The notes under the pieces are model-generated. The model saw only the letters and a program-made list of their open reading frames with translations. It did no database searches and was not told the DNA's origin. Below, in pieces: positions 17,858-26,061 of a stretch of 64,000 nt of DNA. A program made the position numbers and the translations under genes. The stretch lies in contig NZ_AJWX01000010.1 of NCBI RefSeq assembly GCF_000263855.1, positions 62,001-126,000 on the forward strand. Direction: 5' to 3'. Every line of letters starts with the position of its first letter. The stretch's first letter is position 1. Origin of the DNA: Pseudomonas sp. M47T1. GTDB taxonomy: Bacteria; Pseudomonadota; Gammaproteobacteria; Pseudomonadales; Pseudomonadaceae.

Positions 17858-17915
17858 CGTGCTTGCCCCACTTCCCCCAGTATCCCCTCATTGATCGTGG
17901 ATTCTGGAGACCGCA

Positions 17916-19406
17916 GTGACTGACCTCAACACCTGGCAACGTCTGGCCCGCACCCAACCCTTCGACACCACCGCCCACATCGACGGGCGCACCCACGCCG
18001 CCCTGTCCGGCGAGACCTTCGCGGTCATCAACCCTGCCACCAACGGCCTGCTGGCGCAGGTTGCCGCCTGCGCCGACGCCGATGTCGACTTGGCCGTGCG
18101 CGCCGCGCGCAAGGCTTTCGACCACGGCCCCTGGGCACGCATGGCCCCGCGCGAGCGCAAGGCCGTGCTGCTGCGCCTGTCGGAGCTGATTCTGGCCCAC
18201 CGCGAAGAACTGGCCCTGCTGGACTCGCTGAGCATGGGCAAGCCGGTGATGGACGCCTGGAACATCGACGTACCTGGTGCCGCCCACGTGTTCGCCTGGT
18301 ACGCCGAAAGCCTGGACAAGCTGTATGACCAGGTGGCCCCCACCGGCCCTGGCACCCTGGCCACCATCACCCGCGAAGCGCTGGGCGTGATCGCCGCCGT
18401 GGTGCCGTGGAACTTCCCGCTGGACATGGCCGCCTGGAAGCTGGCACCGGCGCTGGCGGCCGGTAACAGTGTCATCCTCAAGCCCGCCGAACAATCGCCC
18501 TTTTCGGCCCTGCGCCTGGCCGAACTGGCACTTCTGGCTGGCGTGCCGGAAGGTGTATTGAACGTAGTCACCGGCCTGGGCGAACAGGCCGGCCGCGCCC
18601 TGGGCCTGCACCCCGACGTGGACGCCCTGGCGTTTACCGGCTCCACCCAGGTGGGCAAATACTTCATGCAGTACGCCGCCCAGTCGAACCTCAAGCAGGT
18701 GTGGCTGGAATGCGGTGGCAAAAGCCCGAACCTGGTGTTCGCCGATTGTCAGGACCTGGACCTGGCGGCCGAAAAAGCGGCGTTCGGCATTTTCTTCAAT
18801 CAGGGCGAGGTGTGCTCGGCCAACTCGCGCCTGCTGGTGGAGCGCAGTATTCATGACGAGTTTGTCGAGCGCCTGATCGCCAAGGCCCGTGACTGGCAAC
18901 CGGGCGACCCGCTGAACCCGGCCAGCAAAATGGGCGCCATCGTCGACGCCACTCAGGCCGCGCGCATCATGAACTTCATCGTCGACGCCGACGCCAGCGG
19001 CGCCCAGCGCGTGGCCGGTGGTGAGCGCGTGACGCTCAATGGCTCAGACAATTTCATCCAGCCCACGCTGTTCACCGGCGTCACCGCTGACATGCGCCTG
19101 GCCCGCGAAGAAGTGTTCGGCCCGGTGCTGGCCATCAGCGCCTTTGACCACGAAGACGAAGCCGTGCACCTGGCCAATGACCATATCTACGGCCTGGCGG
19201 CGTCGTTGTGGACCGACGACCTCAACCGCGCCCACCGGGTGGCACGCCGCTTGAATGCAGGCACCGTGTCGGTGAACACCGTGGACGCCCTGGACGTGTG
19301 CGTGCCCTTTGGCGGCGGCAAACAGTCAGGCTTTGGCCGCGACCTGTCGCTGCACTCGTTCGACAAGTACACCCAGCTGAAAACCACCTGGTTCCAGCTG
19401 CGCTGA
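17916..19406 (+). CDS. NAD(P)-dependent aldehyde dehydrogenase (PuuC-like)
   Basis: 496-residue ALDH superfamily enzyme oxidising an aldehyde to a carboxylate. Cofactor motif VVPWNFPLDM (about 165), catalytic Glu265 (LECGGKSPN) and nucleophile Cys300 (GEVCSANSR) are present, and the C-terminal FGGGKQSGFGRD is typical of the gamma-glutamyl-gamma-aminobutyraldehyde/betaine aldehyde branch. Start is GTG with GGAG 11 bases upstream. It would take the aldehyde made by the aminotransferase (14282) or by the GMC dehydrogenase (20900). The gap to the deacetylase is 164 bases with its own motif pair, so it may have its own promoter. Confidence 0.92.
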   Translation: MTDLNTWQRLARTQPFDTTAHIDGRTHAALSGETFAVINPATNGLLAQVAACADADVDLAVRAARKAFDHGPWARMAPRERKAVLLRLSELILAHREELALLDSLSMGKPVMDAWNIDVPGAAHVFAWYAESLDKLYDQVAPTGPGTLATITREALGVIAAVVPWNFPLDMAAWKLAPALAAGNSVILKPAEQSPFSALRLAELALLAGVPEGVLNVVTGLGEQAGRALGLHPDVDALAFTGSTQVGKYFMQYAAQSNLKQVWLECGGKSPNLVFADCQDLDLAAEKAAFGIFFNQGEVCSANSRLLVERSIHDEFVERLIAKARDWQPGDPLNPASKMGAIVDATQAARIMNFIVDADASGAQRVAGGERVTLNGSDNFIQPTLFTGVTADMRLAREEVFGPVLAISAFDHEDEAVHLANDHIYGLAASLWTDDLNRAHRVARRLNAGTVSVNTVDALDVCVPFGGGKQSGFGRDLSLHSFDKYTQLKTTWFQLR

Positions 19407-19505
19407 GCTCTTCAACCACACTGACCGCGCCCACACAAAACAACAAAAACCCCAGCAGCACTTTCTTGATTTATCTGCCCGCCATTCACAGAGCGAACGC
19501 ATGCC

Positions 19506-20903
19506 ATGAATCACCACGCCCCCAAACCCGCCACCCTGGAGCTGAGCACCATCCAGCCCATTGCCCTGGACCAGCGCCATGGGCGCGCCCGGGACCTGTT
19601 CACCATCTGGTTCGGCTCCAACATCATGCTGCTGACAGTGGTCACCGGCGCCCTGGCCGTGACCGTGTTCAAGCTGCCCTTCATCACCGCCATGCTGGCG
19701 CTGATCGCCGGCAACCTCATCGGTGGCGTGTTCATGGCCCTGCACTCGGCGCAAGGCCCGCAGCTGGGCGTGCCGCAGATGGTGCAGACCCGCGGTCAGT
19801 TCGGCTCCTACGGGTCCTTGCTGGTGGTGGCCCTGGTGGTCATCATGTACCTGGGCTTCTTCGCCTCCAACCTGGTGCTGGGCGGCCAGTCGCTGCACAG
19901 CCGCTACCCCCTGTTCAGCACCAACCAGGGCATTGTCCTGGTGGGGCTGATCAGCGTGGTGGCCACGGTGTTCGGCTATCGCCTGATCCACGCCTACACG
20001 CGGGTGATGTCGTACCTGTCCGGCGCCATCCTGCTGCTGTGCTTCATCTGGATCGTGGGCGTGCACGGGCTGCCGGCCGACTTCATGCAGCGCAACAGCT
20101 TCAACCTGCCGGGCTTCCTCGGCACCCTGTCGGTGGCCGCTTTGTGGCAACTGGCGTACGCACCGTATGTATCGGACTACTCGCGTTACCTGCCAGCCGA
20201 CACCGGTGACCGCTCGGCCTTCTGGTCCAGCTACTGGGGTTGCTGCCTGGGCTCGATCCTGCCCATGGCCCTGGGTGTGGTGGTAGGCCTGAGCGTGGAC
20301 GGTGACATCATCGCCGGCCTGATCGAAATGACCGGCCCCATCGCCACCCTGGTGGTAGCCGTGTTCTCGGTGGGCATTGCCGCCACCAACGCCATGAACC
20401 TGTACTGCGGCACCCTGTCGGCCATCACCGTGGGCCAGACCCTGGTACCGAAATGGTCGGCCGGCGCCCTGTCGCGCACGCTGACCGCGCTGGTGCTGTT
20501 CTCCATCTCCCTGGCCCTGGCCTTGCTGGGCCAGGACGACTTCATGGCCAACTACACCAACTTCATTCTGTTGCTGCTGTACGTGCTGGTGCCCTGGACC
20601 GCCATCAACCTGGTGGATTACTACCTGGTGGCCCACGGCAGCTACGACGTGGCTTCGTTCTTGCGCCGTGACGGTGGCCTCTACGGTTACTGCAACTGGA
20701 CGGCCGTGGGCTGCTACGTGCTGGGCGTGCTGGTGCAGGTGCCGTTCATGGCCACCGAGCTGTACACCGGCGTGGTGGCCAAGGCCATGGGCGGCGCCGA
20801 TATTTCCTGGATCGTGGGCCTGGTGGTGATCTCGCCGGTCTATTACCTGCTCAGCCGCCGCCGTCGCGCCCCAGCGCTGCGCACCGCCGGGAGAAGTGCA
20901 TGA
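19506..20903 (+). CDS. NCS1-family permease (purine/cytosine permease type)
   Basis: 465-residue inner-membrane transporter with about 12 hydrophobic helices. NCS1 features: an N-terminal cytoplasmic region, then TIWFGSNIMLLTVVTGALAV (helix 1), and the APYVSDYSRYLP block (about residue 220) typical of cytosine permease/CodB and allantoin transporters. It is the only secondary transporter in this catabolic block and overlaps the following GMC gene by ATGA, so its cargo is probably the GMC substrate: a nucleobase-like or small heterocyclic compound, or an amine. Substrate not fixed. Confidence 0.9.
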   Translation: MNHHAPKPATLELSTIQPIALDQRHGRARDLFTIWFGSNIMLLTVVTGALAVTVFKLPFITAMLALIAGNLIGGVFMALHSAQGPQLGVPQMVQTRGQFGSYGSLLVVALVVIMYLGFFASNLVLGGQSLHSRYPLFSTNQGIVLVGLISVVATVFGYRLIHAYTRVMSYLSGAILLLCFIWIVGVHGLPADFMQRNSFNLPGFLGTLSVAALWQLAYAPYVSDYSRYLPADTGDRSAFWSSYWGCCLGSILPMALGVVVGLSVDGDIIAGLIEMTGPIATLVVAVFSVGIAATNAMNLYCGTLSAITVGQTLVPKWSAGALSRTLTALVLFSISLALALLGQDDFMANYTNFILLLLYVLVPWTAINLVDYYLVAHGSYDVASFLRRDGGLYGYCNWTAVGCYVLGVLVQVPFMATELYTGVVAKAMGGADISWIVGLVVISPVYYLLSRRRRAPALRTAGRSA

Positions 20904-22516
20904 ACACCGACTTCGACTACATCATCGTCGGCGCCGGCTCTTCGGGCTGCGTGCTTGCCAACCGCCTCAGTGCCGATCCGCAGGTCAAGGTCTGCCTGAT
21001 CGAAGCCGGCGGCAACGACAACAGCCCGCGCATCCAGACACCGGCCGGCACCATCACCCTGTACAAGAGCAAGAAATACAGCTGGAACTTCTTTTCCGCG
21101 CCGCAGAAAAACCTCGGCAACCGCTCGCTGCATACGCCACGCGGCAAGGCGTTGGGCGGATCCAGCTCGATGAACAGCATGATCTATATCCGCGGCCATG
21201 CCAGCGACTACGATCGCTGGGCGCAGCCCGGCTGGGACTGGGCCAGTGTGCTGCCCTACTTCAAGCAATCGGAGAACAACCGCCTGGGACAGGACCCTGC
21301 CCTGCACGGCACCGGCGGCGAGCTGAACGTGGAAGCGGCGCGCGACCCCAATCCGGTGTCGGGGATGTTCGTCAAGGCGGCGGAAAAAATCGGTATCCGC
21401 CGCAATGACGACTTCAACGGCCCACGCCTGGAAGGCTGCGGTATCTACAACCTGACCCAGAAAACCGCCCGACGCCTGTCCAGCTACCGCGCCTTCGTGG
21501 CCCCTGTACTCGACCGTACCAACCTCACCGTGGTCACCGACTGCACGGTGAAGTCGGTGGTGGTCGAGCAAAAGATCGCCAAGGGCGTGGTGGTGGACAG
21601 CAACGGCGTGCAGACCTTCCTCAAGGCCCGGAGGGAAGTGATCCTCAGCGCCGGTGCCATCGGCAGCCCGCAGCTGTTGCTGGCCTCTGGCATCGGCCCG
21701 GCCGCCGAACTGACCGAGGCCGGCATCCCGGTGCGCCACGACCTGCCCGGGGTGGGCAAGAACCTGCAAGACCACCTGGACGGCCTGGTAACCGTGCGTT
21801 CGAAAAGTCCGCTCACGCTGGGCTTCTCCCTGGGTTCGCTGGCGGCCATCCTGGCCTCGCCGTTGCGCTACCTGGTCAGCAAAATGGGCTGGCTGACCAC
21901 CAACTACGTGGAAGCCGGCGGCTTCGCCCGTACACCCTTGGCCGAGGCCTTGCCCGACGTGCAGTTTCACTTCGTGCCGGGCTACCGCAGCCACCGCGGT
22001 CGCCTGTTCGAGTGGGGCCATGGCTATGCCGTGCACACCTGCGTGCTGCGGCCCAAGAGCATCGGTGAATTGCGCCTGGGTCGCGACGGCACGTTAGTGA
22101 TCGACTTCAATTTCCTCAGCAACCCCGACGACGCCAAGGTGCTGGTGGAAGGCCTGAAACTGGCCCGGCGCATCCTCGCCGACACTCAGTTCGACGCCAT
22201 TCGCGGCAAGGAAATGCTGCCCGGCGCCCAGGTGCAGACCGACCAGCAGTTGCTGGACTACGTGCGCGACTACGCCGCCACGGTGTTCCACCCCGTGGGC
22301 ACCTGCAAAATGGGCAGCGACCCCATGGCCGTGGTCGATCCGCAGTTGCGGGTGCACGGCATCAGGGGCCTGCGCGTGGTGGACGCCTCGATCATGCCGA
22401 CGCTGATCAGCGGCAATACCAACGCGCCGTGCATCATGATTGGCGAGAAGGCGGCAGCGATGATTCTCGAGCCCGCCAACGCCACTGCCAATGCCGCGAA
22501 GATGGCCGCGATTTAA
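20900..22516 (+). CDS. GMC oxidoreductase, choline-dehydrogenase-like
   Basis: 538-residue FAD alcohol dehydrogenase/oxidase. FAD site at residues 9-14 (GAGSSG), GMC signature 1 around GKALGGSSSMNSMIYIRG (about 85-102), signature 2 around SAGAIGSPQLLLASGIGP (about 250), and the catalytic His in FHPVGTCKMG with the C-terminal GNTNAPCIMIGEKA. No signal peptide, so probably cytoplasmic. It is translationally coupled to the NCS1 permease (ATGA). With the aldehyde dehydrogenase it forms an alcohol-to-acid oxidation pair. Choline itself is less likely because no bet genes are near. Confidence 0.9.
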   Translation: MNTDFDYIIVGAGSSGCVLANRLSADPQVKVCLIEAGGNDNSPRIQTPAGTITLYKSKKYSWNFFSAPQKNLGNRSLHTPRGKALGGSSSMNSMIYIRGHASDYDRWAQPGWDWASVLPYFKQSENNRLGQDPALHGTGGELNVEAARDPNPVSGMFVKAAEKIGIRRNDDFNGPRLEGCGIYNLTQKTARRLSSYRAFVAPVLDRTNLTVVTDCTVKSVVVEQKIAKGVVVDSNGVQTFLKARREVILSAGAIGSPQLLLASGIGPAAELTEAGIPVRHDLPGVGKNLQDHLDGLVTVRSKSPLTLGFSLGSLAAILASPLRYLVSKMGWLTTNYVEAGGFARTPLAEALPDVQFHFVPGYRSHRGRLFEWGHGYAVHTCVLRPKSIGELRLGRDGTLVIDFNFLSNPDDAKVLVEGLKLARRILADTQFDAIRGKEMLPGAQVQTDQQLLDYVRDYAATVFHPVGTCKMGSDPMAVVDPQLRVHGIRGLRVVDASIMPTLISGNTNAPCIMIGEKAAAMILEPANATANAAKMAAI

Positions 22517-22528
22517 CCTGAAACCCTC

Positions 22529-22613
22529 GTGGGAGCGGGCTCTGCCCGCGAAAAGATCACCGCGTATCTGTTGTTTACGCGGCGTTCCTTTCGCGGGCAG
22601 AGCCCGCTCCCAC
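22529..22613. repeat. REP inverted pair, family B (25-bp perfect arms)
   Basis: The left arm at 22529-22553 begins GTGGGAGCGGGCTCTGCCCG; the right arm at 22589-22613 is its exact reverse complement, ending GCCCGCTCCCAC. The 35-base loop carries CCGCG/CGCGG-like inner repeats. This is the widespread GGGAGCGGGC type of Pseudomonas REP. It lies 12 bases after the GMC gene and separates it from the ABC operon. Confidence 0.9.
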
Positions 22614-22652
22614 CTCTAGATGCGCCACACGCCCTTCTTCCTGCCGAACAAC

Positions 22653-22691
22653 CTTTTTCCTCGTTAGCGACCACAAATTTCCTCGTTTTCC
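22653..22691 (+). promoter_or_regulatory. Two CCTCG motif copies upstream of ABC operon
   Basis: CTTTTTCCTCGTT (22653-22665) and AAATTTCCTCGTTTTCC (22675-22691); cores are 22 bases apart, two helical turns. Located 140-180 bases before the substrate-binding-protein start. Same motif as at 14196 and 17811-17857. Confidence 0.4.
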
Positions 22692-22829
22692 TGCCCCGCC
22701 ACATCAGCCAACATCGACCCTGCCGCACAGAGGCAAAAGGTCCGTCAGAGACCCACCGTTCGACGTTTTTGGCGTTACGCCCACTGCCCCGAGAAACCAA
22801 CTAAAACACCAACGTTCCGGGAGTGTTTC

Positions 22830-23816
22830 ATGATCAAGTCTTTCGTATCGCGCTGCGTGCGCCCGCTGGCCCTGACCGCACTCGCCGCCGGCATCGCCAG
22901 TGGCGCCCAGGCCGGCACCCTGTCCATCGGCCACACCACCTGGGTAGGCTACGGCACCCTGTACCTGGCCCAGGACCTGGGTTACTTCAAGGAAAAGGGC
23001 CTGACCGTGGAGCTGCCCACCATCGAAGAGGCCTCCATGTACATGGCCGCCCAGGCGTCGGGCAAGCTGTCCGGTTCGGCCTCCACCCTGGACGAAATCC
23101 TCAAGTACCGCCCGCAGTTCTGCTTCAAGGCCGTGGCCGCGCTGGATGAAAGCCACGGTGGCGACGGCGTGCTGGTAGGCAAGGACGTCAACAGCCTGCA
23201 AGAACTCAAAGGCAAGGCCATTGCCGTGAACGAAGGGTCGGTGTCGCAGTTCTGGCTAGCCTACCTGCTGAAGAACGCCGGCATGAAAATGAGCGACCTG
23301 ACCATCCAGAACATGACCGCCGACGACGCCGCCACGGCCTTCATCGCCGGCCGCGTGCCCGCCGCCGTAACATGGGAGCCTCACCTGACCACGGTGCGCG
23401 AGAAGAACACCGGCAAGGTGCTGGTCGACAGCAGCACCACCCCCGGCGTAATCGTCGACGTGGTGGCGCTGAACTGCGACGTGGTGGAAAAGCAGCCTGA
23501 AGACGTCAAGGCCCTGGTGGCCGGCCTGTACAAGGCCGTGCAGTACACCAAGGACCATCCGCAGGAGGCTTACGCGATCATGGCCAAGGGCGTGGGTGGC
23601 TACCTGGCCGACCCGTCTGAACTGGCATCGGCCGCCAAGGGCGTGCGCTTCTATGACCAGGCCATGAGCGAAAAACTGCTGGGCAGCAACGGCACCACCG
23701 GCGACGCCGCCAACGTGATCAAGCTGGCCAACCAGACCGCCAGCGAGCTGCAAGGCAAGCCGTTCAATGTCAGCTACAGCGACTTGGTCGACAACCGTTT
23801 CGTCACCCCGCGATAG
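22830..23816 (+). CDS. ABC transporter periplasmic binding protein (NitT/TauT, NMT1-like)
   Basis: 328-residue binding protein. Signal peptide to about residue 28 (ASGAQAG); mature chain starts TLSIGHTTWVGYGTLYLAQD, the NMT1/SsuA-like fold, with YFKEKGLTVELP soon after. The family binds taurine, sulfonates, nitrate or thiamine-pyrimidine precursors. First gene of a three-gene ABC operon (9-base gap to the permease). Located in the same block as an NCS1 permease, giving two uptake routes probably for related compounds. GGGAG lies 8 bases before the ATG. Confidence 0.9.
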   Translation: MIKSFVSRCVRPLALTALAAGIASGAQAGTLSIGHTTWVGYGTLYLAQDLGYFKEKGLTVELPTIEEASMYMAAQASGKLSGSASTLDEILKYRPQFCFKAVAALDESHGGDGVLVGKDVNSLQELKGKAIAVNEGSVSQFWLAYLLKNAGMKMSDLTIQNMTADDAATAFIAGRVPAAVTWEPHLTTVREKNTGKVLVDSSTTPGVIVDVVALNCDVVEKQPEDVKALVAGLYKAVQYTKDHPQEAYAIMAKGVGGYLADPSELASAAKGVRFYDQAMSEKLLGSNGTTGDAANVIKLANQTASELQGKPFNVSYSDLVDNRFVTPR

Positions 23817-23825
23817 GAGCCTGGC

Positions 23826-24629
23826 ATGTCCAAGCGCAACTCATGGCTTAACCGCTGCTTCACGCCCAAGACCAGCCTGCCTGTGCAGGTGGTCTGGAGC
23901 GCCAGCGCCCTGGCGTGGGTACTGATGATCGGCCTGTGGGCCGTGCTCTCCTACGGTGGCGTGGTGCCGGCGATGTTCCTGCCCACCCCCGGCGCCGTGG
24001 TAGAAGCCGCCCTGCGCCTGGCCCGCGATGGCACCCTGGGCACACACGTGTGGGCCAGCGTGGAAGTGGTAATGGTCGGTTTCATCATCTCCTCCCTGGT
24101 GGCTGTGCCGGTGGGGCTGCTGATGGGCAGCTTCCGCGTGGTGCAGGCATTCCTGGAGCCGCTGGTGAACTTCATCCGCTACCTGCCGGTGACCTCGTTC
24201 GTGCCGCTGTTCATCCTGTGGATCGGCATTGGCCTTGAGCAGCGGGTGTCGGTGATCATCTTCGGCGTGTTCTTCCAGCAACTGGTGATGATCGCTGACG
24301 TGTCCAAGGGCATTTCCAAGGACCTGATTAACGCCTCCTACACCCTGGGCTCCAACCGCGTCGATGCGGTGGTGCACGTGATTGCCCCGGCCTCGGTGCC
24401 GGGCATCCTCGATACCCTGCGGGTGACCATGGGTTGGGCCTGGACCTACCTGGTGGTGGCTGAGCTGGTGGCCGCGTCCAGCGGCCTGGGCTACCTGAGC
24501 CTGAAAGCCATGCGCGGCTTTCAGGTGGACGTGATTTTCCTGGCGATCGCGGTCATCGGCCTGCTGGGCCTGATCACCGATCAATTGTTCCGACTTCTTC
24601 GCATCAAGGTGGCCGCATGGGCTCAGTAA
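23826..24629 (+). CDS. ABC transporter permease (TauC/SsuC type)
   Basis: 267-residue inner-membrane permease with about six helices and the binding-protein-dependent transport EAA-type loop (ISKDLINASYTLGSNRVDAV, about 160-180). Typical TauC/SsuC length. It pairs with the binding protein upstream and overlaps the ATPase gene by 13 bases. One permease gene implies a homodimer. Confidence 0.92.
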   Translation: MSKRNSWLNRCFTPKTSLPVQVVWSASALAWVLMIGLWAVLSYGGVVPAMFLPTPGAVVEAALRLARDGTLGTHVWASVEVVMVGFIISSLVAVPVGLLMGSFRVVQAFLEPLVNFIRYLPVTSFVPLFILWIGIGLEQRVSVIIFGVFFQQLVMIADVSKGISKDLINASYTLGSNRVDAVVHVIAPASVPGILDTLRVTMGWAWTYLVVAELVAASSGLGYLSLKAMRGFQVDVIFLAIAVIGLLGLITDQLFRLLRIKVAAWAQ

Positions 24630-25450
24630 CCGCAACTTCGCCACGGCTGGTGCCCCCCACGATGCCGACGCCCAATGCGGCGCCACGGCTGAAAGTGGAC
24701 AAGGTCAGCCTGCACTACAAGACGCCTTCGGGCAGCACCTTCACGGCGCTGCAAGAGGTGTCCTTCGAGGTGCCCGACCAGCAGTTCGCCGTGCTGGTGG
24801 GCCCTTCGGGGTGTGGCAAGTCCAGCCTGCTATACCTCACCGCCGGCCTGGCCGAGCCCAGCAGCGGCGAGATCTACGTGGGCGGCCAGCAAGTGGACGG
24901 CCCCGGCGCCGACCGCGGCATGGTGTTCCAGAGCTACACCCTGTTCCCGTGGCTCACCGTGCGCCAGAACATCGAGTTCGGCCTCAAGCGCCGCGGCATG
25001 CCGGCGGCCGAGCGCAAGGAGATCGTCGAGTTCTACCTCAACGAAGTGGGCCTGCAGCGTTTTGCCGACAACTACGCAAAGCAACTGTCGGGCGGCATGA
25101 TGCAGCGCGTGGCCATCGCTCGCGCGCTGGCCAACGACCCGCAGATTCTGTTGATGGATGAACCCTTCGGAGCGCTGGACAGCCAGACCCGGCTACAGAT
25201 GCAGCAACTGCTGCTCAAGGTATGGGAGCACAGTAAGAAGACCGTGTTGTTCGTGACCCACGACATCGACGAGGCCATCCTGCTGGGTGACCGGATCTTC
25301 GTCATGGGCGCACGGCCGGGGCGCATCAAGCAGGTGCTGGACGTGCCCATCGAGCGCCCGCGCAACCTGGACATGGTGATGGACGCCGACTTCATTCGCA
25401 TGAAGCGCGAGATCTTCCACCTGTTGCACGACGACGCCAACGCACACTAA
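24617..25450 (+). CDS. ABC transporter ATP-binding protein (TauB/SsuB type)
   Basis: 277-residue ATPase that energises the importer. Walker A at residues 62-70 (GPSGCGKSS), Q-loop MVFQSYTLFPW, signature LSGGM followed by MQRVAIARAL, Walker B ILLMDEPFGALD and the H-loop FVTHDIDEA. A 20-residue N-terminal extension precedes the core fold. It overlaps the permease gene and ends the operon before a REP palindrome. Confidence 0.94.
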   Translation: MGSVTATSPRLVPPTMPTPNAAPRLKVDKVSLHYKTPSGSTFTALQEVSFEVPDQQFAVLVGPSGCGKSSLLYLTAGLAEPSSGEIYVGGQQVDGPGADRGMVFQSYTLFPWLTVRQNIEFGLKRRGMPAAERKEIVEFYLNEVGLQRFADNYAKQLSGGMMQRVAIARALANDPQILLMDEPFGALDSQTRLQMQQLLLKVWEHSKKTVLFVTHDIDEAILLGDRIFVMGARPGRIKQVLDVPIERPRNLDMVMDADFIRMKREIFHLLHDDANAH

Positions 25451-25461
25451 AAGTCTCCTTA

Positions 25462-25566
25462 CCCCCCGCAGGCTGCGAAGGCCCGCGCAGCGGGCCCGCG
25501 TTCGATATGGCACCGCCGAAGGTCCTGCGGCCCTTTTCGCAGCCTGGCGGCAGCTACGGGGGGGGG
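25462..25566. repeat. REP-like long palindrome, family A copy 3 (inverted)
   Basis: Reads CCCGCAGGCTGCGAAGGCCC at the left and TTTTCGCAGCCTGGCGGCAG at the right, the reverse orientation of copies 1 and 2. Lies directly after the ABC operon and ends in a run of nine G. Confidence 0.75.
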
Positions 25567-25598
25567 CGACGAGTCAGCCAATCAGTGGGGCGGCGCGA

Positions 25599-26009
25599 TT
25601 ACGGCAACACGTGCGTCAGCGGCTTGCCCAGTTCGGTGATGTAGGTGGAGACGATCTCGGTTTCCTCAGGGCCGTTCTTGACGATGTGCGGGGCGCCGGC
25701 CGGGGTTTCGAAGGTGTCGCCCGCCTGCAGCACGTGCTCGGGCTGGCCGTCGATGGCGATGGTCACCGAACCGCGCGCCACGTAGCCCGACTCAAGGCCT
25801 GGGTGGGTGTGGTGCGGGGAATGGGTGTTGGCCGGCAGTACGATGCGAATCACATTCACCTCATACCCCGCCGGGTACACCACGTGCTGTAGCACGGTAC
25901 GCGAACCGGCCCCTGGCTTTGCCGCAGGCGGGCTCATCGACGCGCAACCGCCCATGGCCAGAACAGTGGCCAACAGTGCGCAGGTCTTGCCATTCAAGCC
26001 GAAGATCAT
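25599..26009 (-). CDS. Cupin-domain lipoprotein
   Basis: 136-residue small protein. The N-terminus MIFGLNGKTCALLATVLAMG ends in a lipobox (AMGGC, Cys22), so it is probably a lipoprotein. A cupin barrel follows: HSPHHTHPGLESGYVARGS (metal His pair and Glu) and the second motif AGAPHIVKN. Cupin members bind metals and may be enzymes or binding proteins; no substrate is suggested. Convergent with the ABC operon and 52 bases downstream of the aldose epimerase end, same strand. Close homologues are known in Pseudomonas and other proteobacteria without assigned function. Confidence 0.83.
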   Translation of the reverse strand: MIFGLNGKTCALLATVLAMGGCASMSPPAAKPGAGSRTVLQHVVYPAGYEVNVIRIVLPANTHSPHHTHPGLESGYVARGSVTIAIDGQPEHVLQAGDTFETPAGAPHIVKNGPEETEIVSTYITELGKPLTHVLP

Positions 26010-26061
26010 GTGTTTGCCTTCCTAAACGTCGGTATCAAGCGCCAAGGGTACCGTTGCCCCA

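Noticed and set aside
17412..18899. 495-codon minus-strand frame crossing the deacetylase and ALDH genes
   Set aside because: Spans two well-supported genes and their gap; composition is that of antisense GC-rich DNA.
20900..22516. Choline dehydrogenase betA
   Set aside because: GMC similarity only; no betB/betI next to it, and it is coupled to an NCS1 permease rather than choline transport.
2312..25566. CRISPR array or satellite repeats
   Set aside because: Repeats are dispersed palindromes at gene ends, not regularly spaced direct repeats with unique spacers.
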